A stretch of 64,000 nucleotides of DNA, from contig NZ_JANQOO010000005.1 of NCBI RefSeq assembly GCF_028285715.1, forward strand, positions 37,315-101,314. The letters run 5' to 3'. Source of the DNA: Ulvibacterium sp. Its GTDB lineage: Bacteria > Bacteroidota > Bacteroidia > Flavobacteriales > Flavobacteriaceae. The translations under genes were made by a program, and so were the position numbers. Shown here piece by piece: positions 43,145-52,028 of the stretch. Numbering within the stretch: the first letter of the stretch is position 1; each line of letters starts with the position of its first letter. Under the pieces are notes generated by a model. That model was given only the letters and a program-made list of their open reading frames with translations. It was not told the origin of the DNA and did no database searches.

Positions 43145-43612
43145 TTATGGTACATTGTCCTTATCCAATTTCAATTCATAAATCCTGGATTCCTCGCCCC
43201 AAGGATGGTATCCCTGGCCAATGTAGTGAAATCCATATTTTTCATAGTATCCGGTATGTTCCGTGCAGAGATACACATACTCGAATCCCGCTTTTTTTGT
43301 ATCCTCTTTTGCTTTTTCCATTAGCAAGGAACCATAGGCATTGCCTCGATGCCTTTCCTCGATAAATAGTGCACAAATCCAAGGATACAAATCTCCCCTA
43401 CTTATAAAATCATTGGTAATAAGTCCGGCGCAACCGATGATTTCTCCGTTTTTTTCCAAAATGTACCATTGGGGCAGGGGGTTCCTTGCGCCTATACTAT
43501 GAGTAATGCAATCCTCATAGATGATGGGAAGGACACTTTTCCAGTTTTTTTGAAAATAGGCTATGGCCTTGTCTTTGTAGTCCGGGTTTTCCCGTACAGA
43601 TATTACTTTCAT
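43145..43612 (-). CDS. GNAT N-acetyltransferase
   Basis: A 155-residue single GNAT domain: LPQWYILEKNGEIIGCAGLITNDFISRGDLYPWICALFIEERHRGNAYGSLLMEKAKEDTKKAGFEYVYLCTEHTGYYEKYGFHYIG. The acetyl-CoA loop RHRGNAYG and the C-terminal YEKYGF are standard. The acceptor is unknown; such cassettes often modify small amines or antibiotics. Monocistronic, with a gap of 36 bases to the next upstream gene, so possibly co-transcribed with the NTF2-like gene. Confidence 0.85.
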   Translation of the reverse strand: MKVISVRENPDYKDKAIAYFQKNWKSVLPIIYEDCITHSIGARNPLPQWYILEKNGEIIGCAGLITNDFISRGDLYPWICALFIEERHRGNAYGSLLMEKAKEDTKKAGFEYVYLCTEHTGYYEKYGFHYIGQGYHPWGEESRIYELKLDKDNVP

Positions 43613-43648
43613 TTTCTTTTAGGTGGTGTTGTTCGCCGAGCTCTAATT

Positions 43649-44113
43649 TTACCGAATTTGTCTTTTACAATTCTCCTTTTCCACGGTATAAGCCACACTA
43701 ATAATTTTCCATTTTCCGTCCACTTCGAACAGCGTAAAGGCATCTACGCCACAATGCGAAAATGTATCTTCGACCCAGAATTCATAGGGTACCCATGCCA
43801 TGGCAATGCCATGCCCTAGAGAGATCTCAAATTCCAACGCGATCTCTTTCACATCGGGCAAGGTGTGCATTTTGGGAAGATCGTCCTTTGAAAAACGCAT
43901 GTCCGTTTCAATAGGCTTTTTATGGTTATTCCTACGCCATATTTGCGCTTCGTTCATAGTCGTCTTTTGCATAAGTGCGGCATCCTTTTTTTCTAAGGAT
44001 TCAAAAAATTGGTTTATCACCTGCTTGATTTTTTGTTCCTCGGTAACCTTTGCACCCTGGGAATAAGTGCTAAAGGCAAGAACCAATGCCAAGAAAAATA
44101 CCATTTTTTTCAT
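43649..44113 (-). CDS. NTF2-like (lumazine-binding-type) secreted protein
   Basis: A 154-residue secreted protein with signal peptide MKKMVFFLALVLAFSTYSQG. The mature part is an NTF2 cone: EQKIKQVINQFFESLEKKDAALMQKTTMNEAQIWRRN, then LEFEISLGHGIAMAWVPYEFWVEDTFSHCGVDAFTLFEVDGKWKIISVAYTVEKENC. This is the pattern of putative lumazine-binding (Lumazine_bd_2) proteins, with the FxxxxGKWKI strand. Function unknown. Small gap (36 bases) to the downstream GNAT gene. Confidence 0.8.
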   Translation of the reverse strand: MKKMVFFLALVLAFSTYSQGAKVTEEQKIKQVINQFFESLEKKDAALMQKTTMNEAQIWRRNNHKKPIETDMRFSKDDLPKMHTLPDVKEIALEFEISLGHGIAMAWVPYEFWVEDTFSHCGVDAFTLFEVDGKWKIISVAYTVEKENCKRQIR

Positions 44114-44260
44114 TCAAAATGCTTTTTGTGTTATGCTTATGCCGAATGCGGGGTTCTGTGCAATGTGTTATTCATAGAACCGTCCAGTAAGGCCTATAAG
44201 ATAATTCTTTTAAAGGGTTTCTGGCCATCAAATCTAAAGGTATCTTGTGCATGAAGTGCC

Positions 44261-44839
44261 TCAGTCCAGTTTTGTGGGATGCCCTTTGGAATTGGATCGG
44301 ATCATCCATTTTTCCTCGTACAAGGAAGCGTATTCGATCAAGACGTCAAACGGCAACTCATAGGATTCCGAAATGTTTAAGTAATTATTGATTTTGTCTT
44401 CATCAATACGCCGGTATTGATAGGTAAAAATAGCAACCGTTTTAGATGCAGGAAGAGCTTCTCCTATTTTTAGTTCTGTAATCTGGGTAAAAACCCCGTA
44501 CTCCCTCAATTTTGGGTAAACCGTATCAAAGAATGTGAGAATGTCATACGGATTACCCCTGTCCACAATATGATTAGACTCGATTATTGCAGGTCCCAAC
44601 CCGTCGTTTCTTAAAGTTAAGCTTATATTGATAAGCGTGGACTGGATTGAATCCAAATCATTTACGGTCATGGATTGCGTAATATTCTTGCTGAAACTCA
44701 ATCTGGGTCGTACTGACAATCTGCTTTGCTCCTTCAACAAATGAGTTTGATATAGAAAAATAAATAGGGTCAGCAGGCTAATTAGTATGGCGGAGGCCCC
44801 TATGGCACGGTCTGCATTTATGGCTACTTTCTTTTTCAT
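44261..44839 (-). CDS. Single-pass membrane protein, function unknown
   Basis: A 192-residue protein with a short cytoplasmic N-terminus (MKKKVAINADR), one transmembrane helix (AIGASAILISLLTLFIFLYQ) and an extracytoplasmic beta-rich domain (SVRPRLSFSKNITQSMTV, ISLTLRNDGLGPAIIESNHIVDRGNPYDIL, KTVAIFTYQYRR, LPFDVLIEYASLYEEKW). The NDGLGPAII segment resembles Ig-like or COG1470-type extracytoplasmic repeats. No named family is recognised. Monocistronic. Confidence 0.6.
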   Translation of the reverse strand: MKKKVAINADRAIGASAILISLLTLFIFLYQTHLLKEQSRLSVRPRLSFSKNITQSMTVNDLDSIQSTLINISLTLRNDGLGPAIIESNHIVDRGNPYDILTFFDTVYPKLREYGVFTQITELKIGEALPASKTVAIFTYQYRRIDEDKINNYLNISESYELPFDVLIEYASLYEEKWMIRSNSKGHPTKLD

Positions 44840-44963
44840 GTACGGGCCTTTTCTTTATAATATGGATATTCAGGGTGGGGCCGAAGCGGGTCTCGAAAGG
44901 GAATATAAGGCCCAAACTCTTTTTCTTTGATCTCCGTATCGGGAAAAAATGTTGGGGTAATCC

Positions 44964-46070
44964 CTATAAAGTAGTGATGTAGGCTTCTACAGAATCGGCT
45001 CCCATGGACTTTAATTTTTTAGAGTGGGCTTTCAGTAACTTCAGCGCAACCCTGTTGATTTCTTTTCTTGAGACACCCTCCCATTTTTCAAGATCAGGTT
45101 CAAAGCCCGTTTTCAGTATTTTCTGGGACAAGGATTGGATTACCGTATAGTTTGCATAGGGATGCGCAAAAGAGGCGTCATTTTTCGCGTTGGCAATAAA
45201 CTTTTTAAGTATTTCATAGGTGGTCTCCTTTGCGAGGGAAAGTTCGGTCAACTTAGCCCTGAATTCCAAGTCTGCCTGTTTTAGTTTTGGAAATGTTTTA
45301 TAATCCAAAAAGTGTTGGCCTTCATGTGATACATAACTGATTAGGAATTCTTCCTCATCTTTGGGTCCATAGGATTCCTCCACACAGAACAATTCCTTTG
45401 AAGTGGCCCATCCACCGCTAAAACTATGACCGAAGGTAGTATAATGGGACCATCCATTGCTGATGAAATCTCGCATAAAGACTATCGGTACTTCAATGGT
45501 CTGCCCCTCTGGAAGGTCTATACTGTATTTCTTTCTTTCTTGATCTTTCCAAAGATATAGATCAAATAGGTGGCCGGTCTTTCCCATTGCAATGCCGCGC
45601 ATGTTCTTGGACTTAAAAAAATCTTGAAATAGCGTATAATATTCTTTATCTATTTGCTCAATACTGAAGTCCGGTGCGACGTATTTTTTTAAAAAATAGG
45701 TCATCTCACCCCTAAACAGGCTATCAGCTAGCTTTTGGGCCACATTTTCAATGATTATTGATCGCCAGTAGTTCTGAAAGCGTTGGAATAGGTCTATTAT
45801 TTCGGGATCATCAGTGTTATACTCAAAATCTTCTGTTCTGTATAAAAAACGTTGGTAGTAATCCTTCTTTGTAGCCTTTTGGTCGTGGGTTAAGGAACTG
45901 TCCTCGGCCATTTCCAAAATTTCGAAAACAGCACGCATGTCGCCCCTTAGGGCGTAAGGATATAATGTATCGAAATTACTGCTATCGATTTTCGTGTAGG
46001 GAGTCGCTTTGTTTTGGGCCGTTGACACTAAACAAATACCACCAATTAAAAAGGACGCTAGTAGCCTCAT
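44964..46070 (-). CDS. Exported HExxH protein, putative zinc metallopeptidase
   Basis: A 368-residue protein with a signal peptide (MRLLASFLIGGICLVSTAQ). Near residue 250 it contains YVSHEGQHFLDYKTFP, an HEGQH that fits the HExxH zinc-binding motif, followed by LEFRAKLTELSLAKE about 20 residues later, whose glutamates could supply the third zinc ligand as in gluzincins. An N-terminal all-alpha region (TLYPYALRGDMRAVFEILEMAE) precedes it, and the C-terminus is alpha-helical. I do not recognise a peptidase family. Substrate unknown; function inferred from the motif only. Confidence 0.6.
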   Translation of the reverse strand: MRLLASFLIGGICLVSTAQNKATPYTKIDSSNFDTLYPYALRGDMRAVFEILEMAEDSSLTHDQKATKKDYYQRFLYRTEDFEYNTDDPEIIDLFQRFQNYWRSIIIENVAQKLADSLFRGEMTYFLKKYVAPDFSIEQIDKEYYTLFQDFFKSKNMRGIAMGKTGHLFDLYLWKDQERKKYSIDLPEGQTIEVPIVFMRDFISNGWSHYTTFGHSFSGGWATSKELFCVEESYGPKDEEEFLISYVSHEGQHFLDYKTFPKLKQADLEFRAKLTELSLAKETTYEILKKFIANAKNDASFAHPYANYTVIQSLSQKILKTGFEPDLEKWEGVSRKEINRVALKLLKAHSKKLKSMGADSVEAYITTL

Positions 46071-46134
46071 AACACAGGAGTTTAATATGAAGGCACAAAG
46101 AAAAAGCGGGTGGAGGACAAAAAATTGTACAGGG

Positions 46135-46938
46135 TTAACCTTTTACAATTGCTCTGTAACGGAATGGGGTAGTACCAAAAAAACGCTTAAAATGTCGTAT
46201 AAAATGGCTCTGATCGTAAAAACCGCACTCACTGGCTATTTCGGTCAGGGATTTTGAGGAATGCAACATCAGGTCCGCCCCTCTGGAAACACGTTGTCTC
46301 AATAAAAATTCGCCAAACGTAAAACCTGTTTTCTCCTTGAATTTTCGGACAAAATAATTGGGATGTATGTGCAATGACCAAGCAACCTCATCCAGGCGGT
46401 ACGTTTTTTCGGGATACCGCCTAATTTCCTTTTTGATATTTTCCACCCAGAATGCCCTCCCTGTTGCATTTTCAGAATGCTGATGTTGAAATAAATGATA
46501 TAAATTTTCCTCCACCGTTAGGGTCAAAAGTTCATCGGAAAAGTCATCTTGAAAAGCGTAGAAGATTTTTAGAAGCTCAAGGTTGTTCCGTTCAAACCGT
46601 ATATGATTCGATACTTTAGAATAATGTCCCTTGTCCGGTAACTCTTTTTCAATTTCAATATTGAAGCAAAAGCTATTTTCCGTCCCGATTTCGTTTTTAT
46701 GTTCAAATCCTTTGGGCCTAAATAATGAGCTTCCTGGCTTCATATCATATTCCGAGATCTTCGATTCTTCATGGTAAATGCCAAAGAGCAATAAACTTAT
46801 ATAGGGATTTTCATGTTCATGCCTTGGGACTTTCATATTTTGGTCATGGCCCGTTTTTGAAAGTGTAAAACCATGTAAGGTTCTCATTTTCTGCATGTGC
46901 CCCATAAAGGTCCCTACTTTCAGTTTTTTAGTTTTCAT
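46135..46938 (-). CDS. AraC-family transcriptional regulator
   Basis: A 267-residue regulator with an N-terminal cupin-like sensor (SKTGHDQNMKVPRHEHENPYISLLLFGIYHEESKISEYDMKPGSSLFRPKGFEHKN) and a C-terminal AraC domain: TYRLDEVAWSLHIHPNYFVRKFKEKTGFTFGEFLLRQRV, then KSLTEIASECGFYDQSHFIRHFKRFFGTTPFRYR. RHEHENPYISL is where cupin metal or ligand contacts occur. No target operon is obvious; it is 63 bases from the start of the HExxH gene, which lies downstream of it in the opposite sense of control (same strand, read after it toward lower coordinates). Confidence 0.85.
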   Translation of the reverse strand: MKTKKLKVGTFMGHMQKMRTLHGFTLSKTGHDQNMKVPRHEHENPYISLLLFGIYHEESKISEYDMKPGSSLFRPKGFEHKNEIGTENSFCFNIEIEKELPDKGHYSKVSNHIRFERNNLELLKIFYAFQDDFSDELLTLTVEENLYHLFQHQHSENATGRAFWVENIKKEIRRYPEKTYRLDEVAWSLHIHPNYFVRKFKEKTGFTFGEFLLRQRVSRGADLMLHSSKSLTEIASECGFYDQSHFIRHFKRFFGTTPFRYRAIVKG

Positions 46939-47105
46939 AAACCGTTATGAATAGCTTGTAAGGTATGTCTTATTTGAATATCTGGATAAATAGTTAATAA
47001 ATGATTAAAAATGCATTCTTCTTTTTGATTACAGCTTTTGGCAATTCTGTACAGTCCATAGGGGTTTCTTCAACAGGTCCTGATGACCTGTTTGATACGG
47101 TCATT

Positions 47106-47630
47106 TCATTGGGTCAATTTAGTGATCATCTTTTTTGCCCGACCTGAAACCGATTTTCTTTCGTCGGAAGCCAATCGTTCCAAATGTGGTAGTAGCCAGA
47201 CTTTCAAATCTGCATCTTTTTTGGACCAATTCGTCAAAGTATCCATGGTCTGGTTGAGTACGATCCAATCGTTATGATGTGCAAGGTTGCCTTTCATGAT
47301 TTTTTTGGCCTGTCCTATTTGCTTTTCGGTCATATCCTGCTCCAGCATCCCGAATAATTGGGCCAAGGTCCACTGGGTCGATGCCTGATCAATTTTGGCA
47401 ATATCGGTCAGAAATCGGTCAATGTAGGGAATTAGCATAGGTTTTTTCGCCTTACAGATTCGTTTCATGGCATTTGAAGTCCGTAATCGTACCACCTCAT
47501 CCGTACTGAAATAGCAATGGAACAATTCGTTAAAAAGCTCATTTTCCGCTAATACGGCTTCAACGACTTCTACCGTATTTCCCAATGAGTTGGGATGTCC
47601 ACCCTTAAGTCGGTTTTCAAAATCTTTCAT
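47106..47630 (-). CDS. HEAT-repeat-like cytoplasmic protein
   Basis: A 174-residue all-helical protein from the ATG at 47630 (MKDFENRLKGGHPNSLGNTVEVVEAVLAEN), with a 16-residue extension rejected. Helix pairs such as LFNELFHCYFSTDEVVRLRTSNAMKRICKAKKPMLIPYIDRFLTDIAKI and DLKVWLLPHLERLASDERKSVSGRAKKMITKL repeat in the HEAT/DNA-alkylation-repair style: two antiparallel helices with VVRLRTSNAMKRI as a typical inner helix. No enzymatic motif is visible. Probably protein-protein interaction. Monocistronic. Confidence 0.65.
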   Translation of the reverse strand: MKDFENRLKGGHPNSLGNTVEVVEAVLAENELFNELFHCYFSTDEVVRLRTSNAMKRICKAKKPMLIPYIDRFLTDIAKIDQASTQWTLAQLFGMLEQDMTEKQIGQAKKIMKGNLAHHNDWIVLNQTMDTLTNWSKKDADLKVWLLPHLERLASDERKSVSGRAKKMITKLTQ

Positions 47631-47844
47631 TTGGCTACATACTTTGTTCCATAATGGAGTACAAGTGAATATAGGCAAAGTAGATGATTTCGGGGCGGTT
47701 TTCCCTCAACAATGTCCTCTAAATATTGCAAATCGGTCAATCCATAATACGCAAGTACAGCAATTAAGTTGCTGTACTCGCATTTAGGTATCACGGAAAG
47801 TCGATTATCGCTGATATGATCACATTTTCTATGGGAACGGAACG

Positions 47845-48195
47845 TTACATGCCCTCAAAAACCATAATATCCCGTACTTCTACCTTTCCGCCACTAGCCA
47901 ACACCGGACAACCCTTACCCAATTGAATGGCCTCTTCAATGGAATCCGCGGAAACCATGATAAAACCTCCGATAATCTCCTTGACTTCTGCATATGGACC
48001 ATCCGTAATGGCACCGTTGGCATGCATGGTCTTACCTTCAAAACCCAGGGCCTCTCCTGGATTTTTGAGTTTCCCCTGTGCACCAATTCCTTCCATCCAA
48101 TCTTGCCAAGCTTTTACTTCCTCCTGTATTTGATCGGGAGTGGGGTTAAAATCGGGATCAGGTTCGCTATGGAACAGCATCATAAAATCTTTCAT
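47845..48195 (-). CDS. YCII-related (DGPF) protein
   Basis: A 116-residue protein of the YCII/DGPF family: FMMLFHSEPDPDFNPTPDQIQEEVKAWQDWMEGIGAQGKLKNPGEAL, then NGAITDGPYAEVKEIIGGFIMVSADSIEEAIQLGKGCPVLASGGKVEVRDI. DGPYAEVKE with a D-x-G-P motif and the conserved His/Asp pair fit the family; members near ECF sigma factors have been proposed as regulators, and others are catalysts of small reactions. Here it is isolated from sigma factors. Possibly cytoplasmic and soluble. Confidence 0.85.
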   Translation of the reverse strand: MKDFMMLFHSEPDPDFNPTPDQIQEEVKAWQDWMEGIGAQGKLKNPGEALGFEGKTMHANGAITDGPYAEVKEIIGGFIMVSADSIEEAIQLGKGCPVLASGGKVEVRDIMVFEGM

Positions 48196-48426
48196 GTTTT
48201 TTGTTTTTAGTTGATAAATAGTAAACGTTTACTTATATAATGATTGAAAACTTGAAAACTGGACAGGAATTTAATTTTTTTATCCACTAACATTCTAAAA
48301 ATTGTGGTTATGTTATGTTCTTGCCTCTTGTGATTCCGCCATTGGAGGAGCATAAAAAGTATTTTAGGATGCTTTGTCCGGTGTTGATTTGACGGTAATT
48401 GGTTGGGTCTTGCGGTATGCCATGAA

Positions 48427-48450
48427 TTATAGCTATTGAAGGCTTACATC
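48427..48450 (-). repeat. Half attC-like box after the deacetylase gene (site O)
   Basis: On the minus strand AGCCTTCAATAGCTATAATTCATGG follows the stop at 48452 and matches the usual start TGCCTAACAATGGCTATAATTCA with a few changes. A matching second half is only weakly visible near 48384-48400 (GACGGT). Likely a relic. Confidence 0.3.
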
Positions 48451-48451
48451 T

Positions 48452-49426
48452 TCATAACCCAAGTTGATCCATTTTGCCTTTTTCGTATCGACTGTCCTCT
48501 GCGGGATATCGCAACGTAAGGTCATATTCTCCGGATTGTTTGGCCAAAGCATAAATGATACTTTCCCCGGCAAAGTCGGATTTTGGTATTTTTTCAAAAA
48601 CCGGGTCCTCATAAGCTTCGTCCGCATTTGTCACAGCCCACCCTTTTTCCTTGAATGTTTTGATAAGGTCGCCCAAGAACAAGGCCGAAGATAGGTTATG
48701 GTGAAGTAGTAGTGTATGTGGAATATGCCTGCCGTTTATCTCGTAAGAAAGCTTTTCATAGTAATTGGCCCTTTCTAGCAGGTGCTCAACATAAAAGTCC
48801 CTGAATTTTTCGATTTCGGTACGTTCAAGGCCTATCTCCTTAATTCTTTTTTTTAGGCGTTGGTCAATGTACCAATCCGAGGCATCAATGGTCACATACC
48901 CGTTGCGGTACTCATAATTGGCTAGGACGTTCCTAATGCTATCTACCTTCGCTGTATTCCGGCCTTCCTTCAAGTAGGGAAACCGGAACAGTTTTATGGA
49001 GTTGCTGAATTTCGAAATGACTGCATCCGTTTTCTTCAGTTCACGCTCAAAAACCAAGGACGAATTCTTTTCCGAATTGAAATTGGGATGACTAAAGGAG
49101 TGATTGGCAATTCTATGCCCACGGTCGTTCCAACTGTTTAGCAGAAATTGGCCTTTTTCGTCCGATTTGTTATTTCCGGTGACGAAAAAAACGGCCTTTA
49201 GATTTTCTTTTTCAAGATGGGCCAAAATCATTTGGTTCCATTCCTCAAAGGGGAAACCAACCAAATCCGAAGTGTTTCCATCGTCGAAAGTAAAACTGAC
49301 GGTGGGTTTGGTCACTGTAATTCTTTCCGGTTTTTCTGGTTCCTTTTTAGATTTGTCCGTTTTTGAATCCTTACAGCCTAGGAAGAGCATTAAAAGTGGC
49401 AAGATCAAGCCTATAATTCGTTTCAT
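48452..49426 (-). CDS. Polysaccharide deacetylase lipoprotein
   Basis: A 324-residue lipoprotein from the ATG at 49426 (MKRIIGLILPLLMLFLGC, lipobox Cys18); ATGs four and six codons earlier are possible. The NodB/CE4 domain has TFDDGNTSD with metal/catalytic Asp48-Asp49, and HRIANHSFSHPNF with His109 and His113 as metal ligands, then RFPYLKEG and LLLHHNLSSALFLGDLIKTFKEKGW near the C-terminus. HHNLSS places the general-acid His. The substrate is probably an N-acetylated envelope or environmental glycan such as peptidoglycan or chitin; not determinable. Monocistronic, followed by a half attC-like box. Confidence 0.85.
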   Translation of the reverse strand: MKRIIGLILPLLMLFLGCKDSKTDKSKKEPEKPERITVTKPTVSFTFDDGNTSDLVGFPFEEWNQMILAHLEKENLKAVFFVTGNNKSDEKGQFLLNSWNDRGHRIANHSFSHPNFNSEKNSSLVFERELKKTDAVISKFSNSIKLFRFPYLKEGRNTAKVDSIRNVLANYEYRNGYVTIDASDWYIDQRLKKRIKEIGLERTEIEKFRDFYVEHLLERANYYEKLSYEINGRHIPHTLLLHHNLSSALFLGDLIKTFKEKGWAVTNADEAYEDPVFEKIPKSDFAGESIIYALAKQSGEYDLTLRYPAEDSRYEKGKMDQLGL

Positions 49427-49491
49427 TGGTTTTGTCATATGCAATGCCTAAGGTTTTGTAGGTTTAGGACCAGTTTTAAGGACAACGTCCG

Positions 49492-50016
49492 TCATCCCAT
49501 TTGTTCGCGGCTGGCTTCCTTTAATTTCTTTACACTGTAATACGATAGGGTTTCATTCCCTTTTTTATGATCACCTTGGTATTTTAGACCGAGTTTCTCC
49601 AATAGACCAATCGATCTTTGATTATGGGGTAAGGTAATCGCAATGATGTTCCCATATTGATTCGATTGCTTCACTTTCTTCAAGTATTCCCTACTCGCTT
49701 CAAGGGTATATCCCTTTTTCTCAAATTCGGGTAATAGCGCAAAGCCAATATCAGGAAACTTTTCATCTGTCCTATGAAGAAAAGTCACTATTCCAATGGC
49801 TTTTTGCAATTCCTTGAGCTCAAAAACGCTATAAAAATAGTTGGGATTGTCCAGTATTTTTTGAATATACTTTTTGGCCAGTATTGTATTGGAGATATTC
49901 CTGTCTCCAATATACTTCAACCACCCTTTGGAATTGGTCAATGTAAGGATGAATCCCGCATCCGCTAATTTGATCGGTCTTATTCTGAGCCTCTTCGTTT
50001 CTAGATTTATGTACAT
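49492..50016 (-). CDS. RimJ/RimL-type GNAT acetyltransferase
   Basis: A 174-residue GNAT: LETKRLRIRPIKLADAGFILTLTNSKGWLKYIGDRNI, then IVTFLHRTDEKFPDIGFALLPEFEKKGYTLEASREYLKKV and LPHNQRSIGLLEKLGLKYQGDHKKGNE. This is the RimJ/RimL-like pattern; the acetyl-CoA loop is PEFEKKGYTLEASR, and RSIGLLEKLGL is the usual C-terminal helix. Acceptor unknown. Tail-to-head spacing to the MBL gene start (gap of 72 bases) suggests it may be transcribed with it. Confidence 0.85.
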   Translation of the reverse strand: MYINLETKRLRIRPIKLADAGFILTLTNSKGWLKYIGDRNISNTILAKKYIQKILDNPNYFYSVFELKELQKAIGIVTFLHRTDEKFPDIGFALLPEFEKKGYTLEASREYLKKVKQSNQYGNIIAITLPHNQRSIGLLEKLGLKYQGDHKKGNETLSYYSVKKLKEASREQMG

Positions 50017-50088
50017 TATCCTGTTTCACTTATGGATAGTGGCATTCTATGTGATTGGTAAGGATCGTCGATCCAAATGCATTCCGTT

Positions 50089-51045
50089 TTATCCATCATA
50101 AATCCACTTCCATTTTTGCCCATTTCTTTCGGCAAATCCAAGGCCGGGGAAATCAAAATGAAAGGCGTTGATTTTCATACTCTCCTTTTCGGCGAGCTCC
50201 AATAGTTTACTTCTTGTATCCTTCGCCTTTTTATGGTCTAGGTCAAAGTTAGTCCGCCAATGCAACTGCTCTATATGCAAGGGGTGTAGAAACGCATCGG
50301 AAATGTAAAGCAATCGTTCCCTTTCTTCTCCTATTATCAAGGCGATTTGCCCTGCGGTATGGCCTTGGGCGTTCACCGAAATCAAACCCTTACTGATTTT
50401 TTGATAGTCTTGGGTGATGAGGTTTAGGTTCCCATTTTTCAGGGGCGTAATATTCTTTTCAATAAAAAATTTGAACAAGGGTGGTTGGGAATCCGATTTT
50501 GAAGTATGCCAGAAATCCCATTCGTCCTGGTGTATATGAAATTTCGCGTTTCTAAAGACAAGTTGGCCGTCACTGGAATGAACGCCTCCTATATGGTCTG
50601 GATGAAAATGGGTTATTACAACATCCGTTATATTATCAGTATCAATGTTCTCCTTGGCCAATAATTGTTTCAATTTACCCTTAAGGACAAAGGTCTTACC
50701 CTTAAAAACTATAGGTTCTTCCGAAAAACCTATTCCGGAATCAATAAGTATTTTTTGATTCCCGTTTTGTAGTAACATAGCAATATAGGGAGAAGGGATG
50801 CTTTCAGGATCGACTTGATATTTGTTCAAGGCATCGTTCAATTCACTTTTATCCGCGTTTATAAAATAATCCTTGGCTTGGTAGGTGAACATCAAATCCT
50901 TGAATATGGTACACTCAAAACCTCCTATCTTGCATTTAAAAATTTCGGTGTCCATAAGGTCAAAGATTGAATGGGGTTGTAGGTTTATAAAAGGAATTGT
51001 GGCCAAAAGACCTGTATTTTTCTTGATAAATTGTCTTCTTTCCAT
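50089..51045 (-). CDS. Exported metallo-beta-lactamase-fold hydrolase
   Basis: A 318-residue MBL-fold protein with an N-terminal Tat/Sec-like signal (RRQFIKKNTGLLATIPFINL). Zinc-site motif THFHPDHIGG has His146, His148, Asp150 and His151; further candidates are AQGHTAGQIA near 230, YISDAFLHP near 250 and NAFHFDFPGLGF near 300. This is the pattern of MBL-fold lactonase/hydrolases such as quorum-quenching lactonases, not of class B beta-lactamases. The substrate is open. Lies upstream of the GNAT gene on the same strand. Confidence 0.85.
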   Translation of the reverse strand: MERRQFIKKNTGLLATIPFINLQPHSIFDLMDTEIFKCKIGGFECTIFKDLMFTYQAKDYFINADKSELNDALNKYQVDPESIPSPYIAMLLQNGNQKILIDSGIGFSEEPIVFKGKTFVLKGKLKQLLAKENIDTDNITDVVITHFHPDHIGGVHSSDGQLVFRNAKFHIHQDEWDFWHTSKSDSQPPLFKFFIEKNITPLKNGNLNLITQDYQKISKGLISVNAQGHTAGQIALIIGEERERLLYISDAFLHPLHIEQLHWRTNFDLDHKKAKDTRSKLLELAEKESMKINAFHFDFPGLGFAERNGQKWKWIYDG

Positions 51046-51161
51046 GGCAAGTGGAGATTTCAGATTTCATCACCGCAATGGCGTGCAATTCGTTAGCTCG
51101 CCCTAATTTACGCTTTTATCCAATAGCTCGGGGCCGGTAAAATTTTGCGAATATCTTTTGC

Positions 51162-51578
51162 TTAGGCGTCCTGTTGGTGTTCAGATGAAAACCCAAAACC
51201 ATGAAAAAGTCCTAACATTAATAACAGGCCCAAAACAGAAGCTGTAAGATCATAGGGATCATATACATTGTTCCCACCCATATTATGATAGCCCAACTCT
51301 TGGGCAATGACATAGATTGCGGTTAGAGCTACCGAAATCAGGTAAATGGAAGAATTCCCAATAGTTCGCTTTAAATGTCTTTTCGCTCCAAATGCCAATC
51401 CGGTCACTACAATGGTCCCCATAATGGCTTCGATCAAATTGGGTAGGGACAGCACCGAGATTTGAAACACATAGGGCAAATCATTTTTCAAGACCCAAGG
51501 CCGTATATAGAATTTGTTCAAGGCAAAGGTGACAAATGAGGTCCAAAACAGAATCCTAAGGTATTTTTTTATTCGCAC
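51162..51578 (-). CDS. Small membrane protein, four-helix type
   Basis: A 138-residue protein with about four transmembrane helices (LRILFWTSFVTFALNKF, VLSLPNLIEAIMGTIVVTGLAFG, SIYLISVALTAIYVIAQELGY, LTASVLGLLLMLGLFHGFG). DPYDLTASVLG resembles the conserved NxxDPxDlxAsxxG signature of VanZ-like or other short flavobacterial membrane proteins. Function unknown. It is separated by 75 bases from the ABM gene upstream (minus strand). Confidence 0.55.
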   Translation of the reverse strand: MRIKKYLRILFWTSFVTFALNKFYIRPWVLKNDLPYVFQISVLSLPNLIEAIMGTIVVTGLAFGAKRHLKRTIGNSSIYLISVALTAIYVIAQELGYHNMGGNNVYDPYDLTASVLGLLLMLGLFHGFGFSSEHQQDA

Positions 51579-51653
51579 GCTATGGTTGCTTTTGGCATAC
51601 TACTTTTTTACGGGTATTCACGATGTTGAAGAATACTTCGCGCATACTTCTTG

Positions 51654-51950
51654 CTACCTGGTAAAATCGTCCACTTCCCTAAAAATCTCTACGGAAACCC
51701 GTTCGCCCAGCTCATGCATAGACTGCATTTGGCCGCGGTCGCTACCTTGCCAAAACTTTTTCCAGTCATTGAGGGAATCCCATTTGGCTATGGTCTTTAG
51801 GGCTTTGGTATCCTCATCATTCTGAAGCATAAAACTACCCCTAGCTCCGGTAACCTTTTTGTGGATGGCATTTGTTGTTTTTTTCCAGGTCTCGATGAAC
51901 GGCTCCAAATTGTCTGGTTCTACCCGCCAACTATAGATTATGCGTATCAT
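51654..51950 (-). CDS. Antibiotic biosynthesis monooxygenase-domain protein
   Basis: A 98-residue ferredoxin-like ABM protein: MIRIIYSWRVEPDNLEPFIETWKKTTNAIHKKVTGARGSFMLQNDEDTKALKTIAKWDSLNDWKKFWQGSDRG. GSFML followed by KTIAKWDSLNDWKKFW is the usual strand-helix pair with conserved Trp. These proteins are dimeric and act on quinones, heme or reactive compounds; here, next to HxlR and a quinone-reductase-like gene, quinone or electrophile stress is plausible. Upstream is the HxlR gene, 78 bases away. Confidence 0.8.
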   Translation of the reverse strand: MIRIIYSWRVEPDNLEPFIETWKKTTNAIHKKVTGARGSFMLQNDEDTKALKTIAKWDSLNDWKKFWQGSDRGQMQSMHELGERVSVEIFREVDDFTR

Positions 51951-52028
51951 ATTTACTCCTACTTTGGGTTGTTTTCTTAGGCACCAATTGGCTTCTATAT
52001 TTTTCTGATGGGTCTAGAAAGGGTTATC

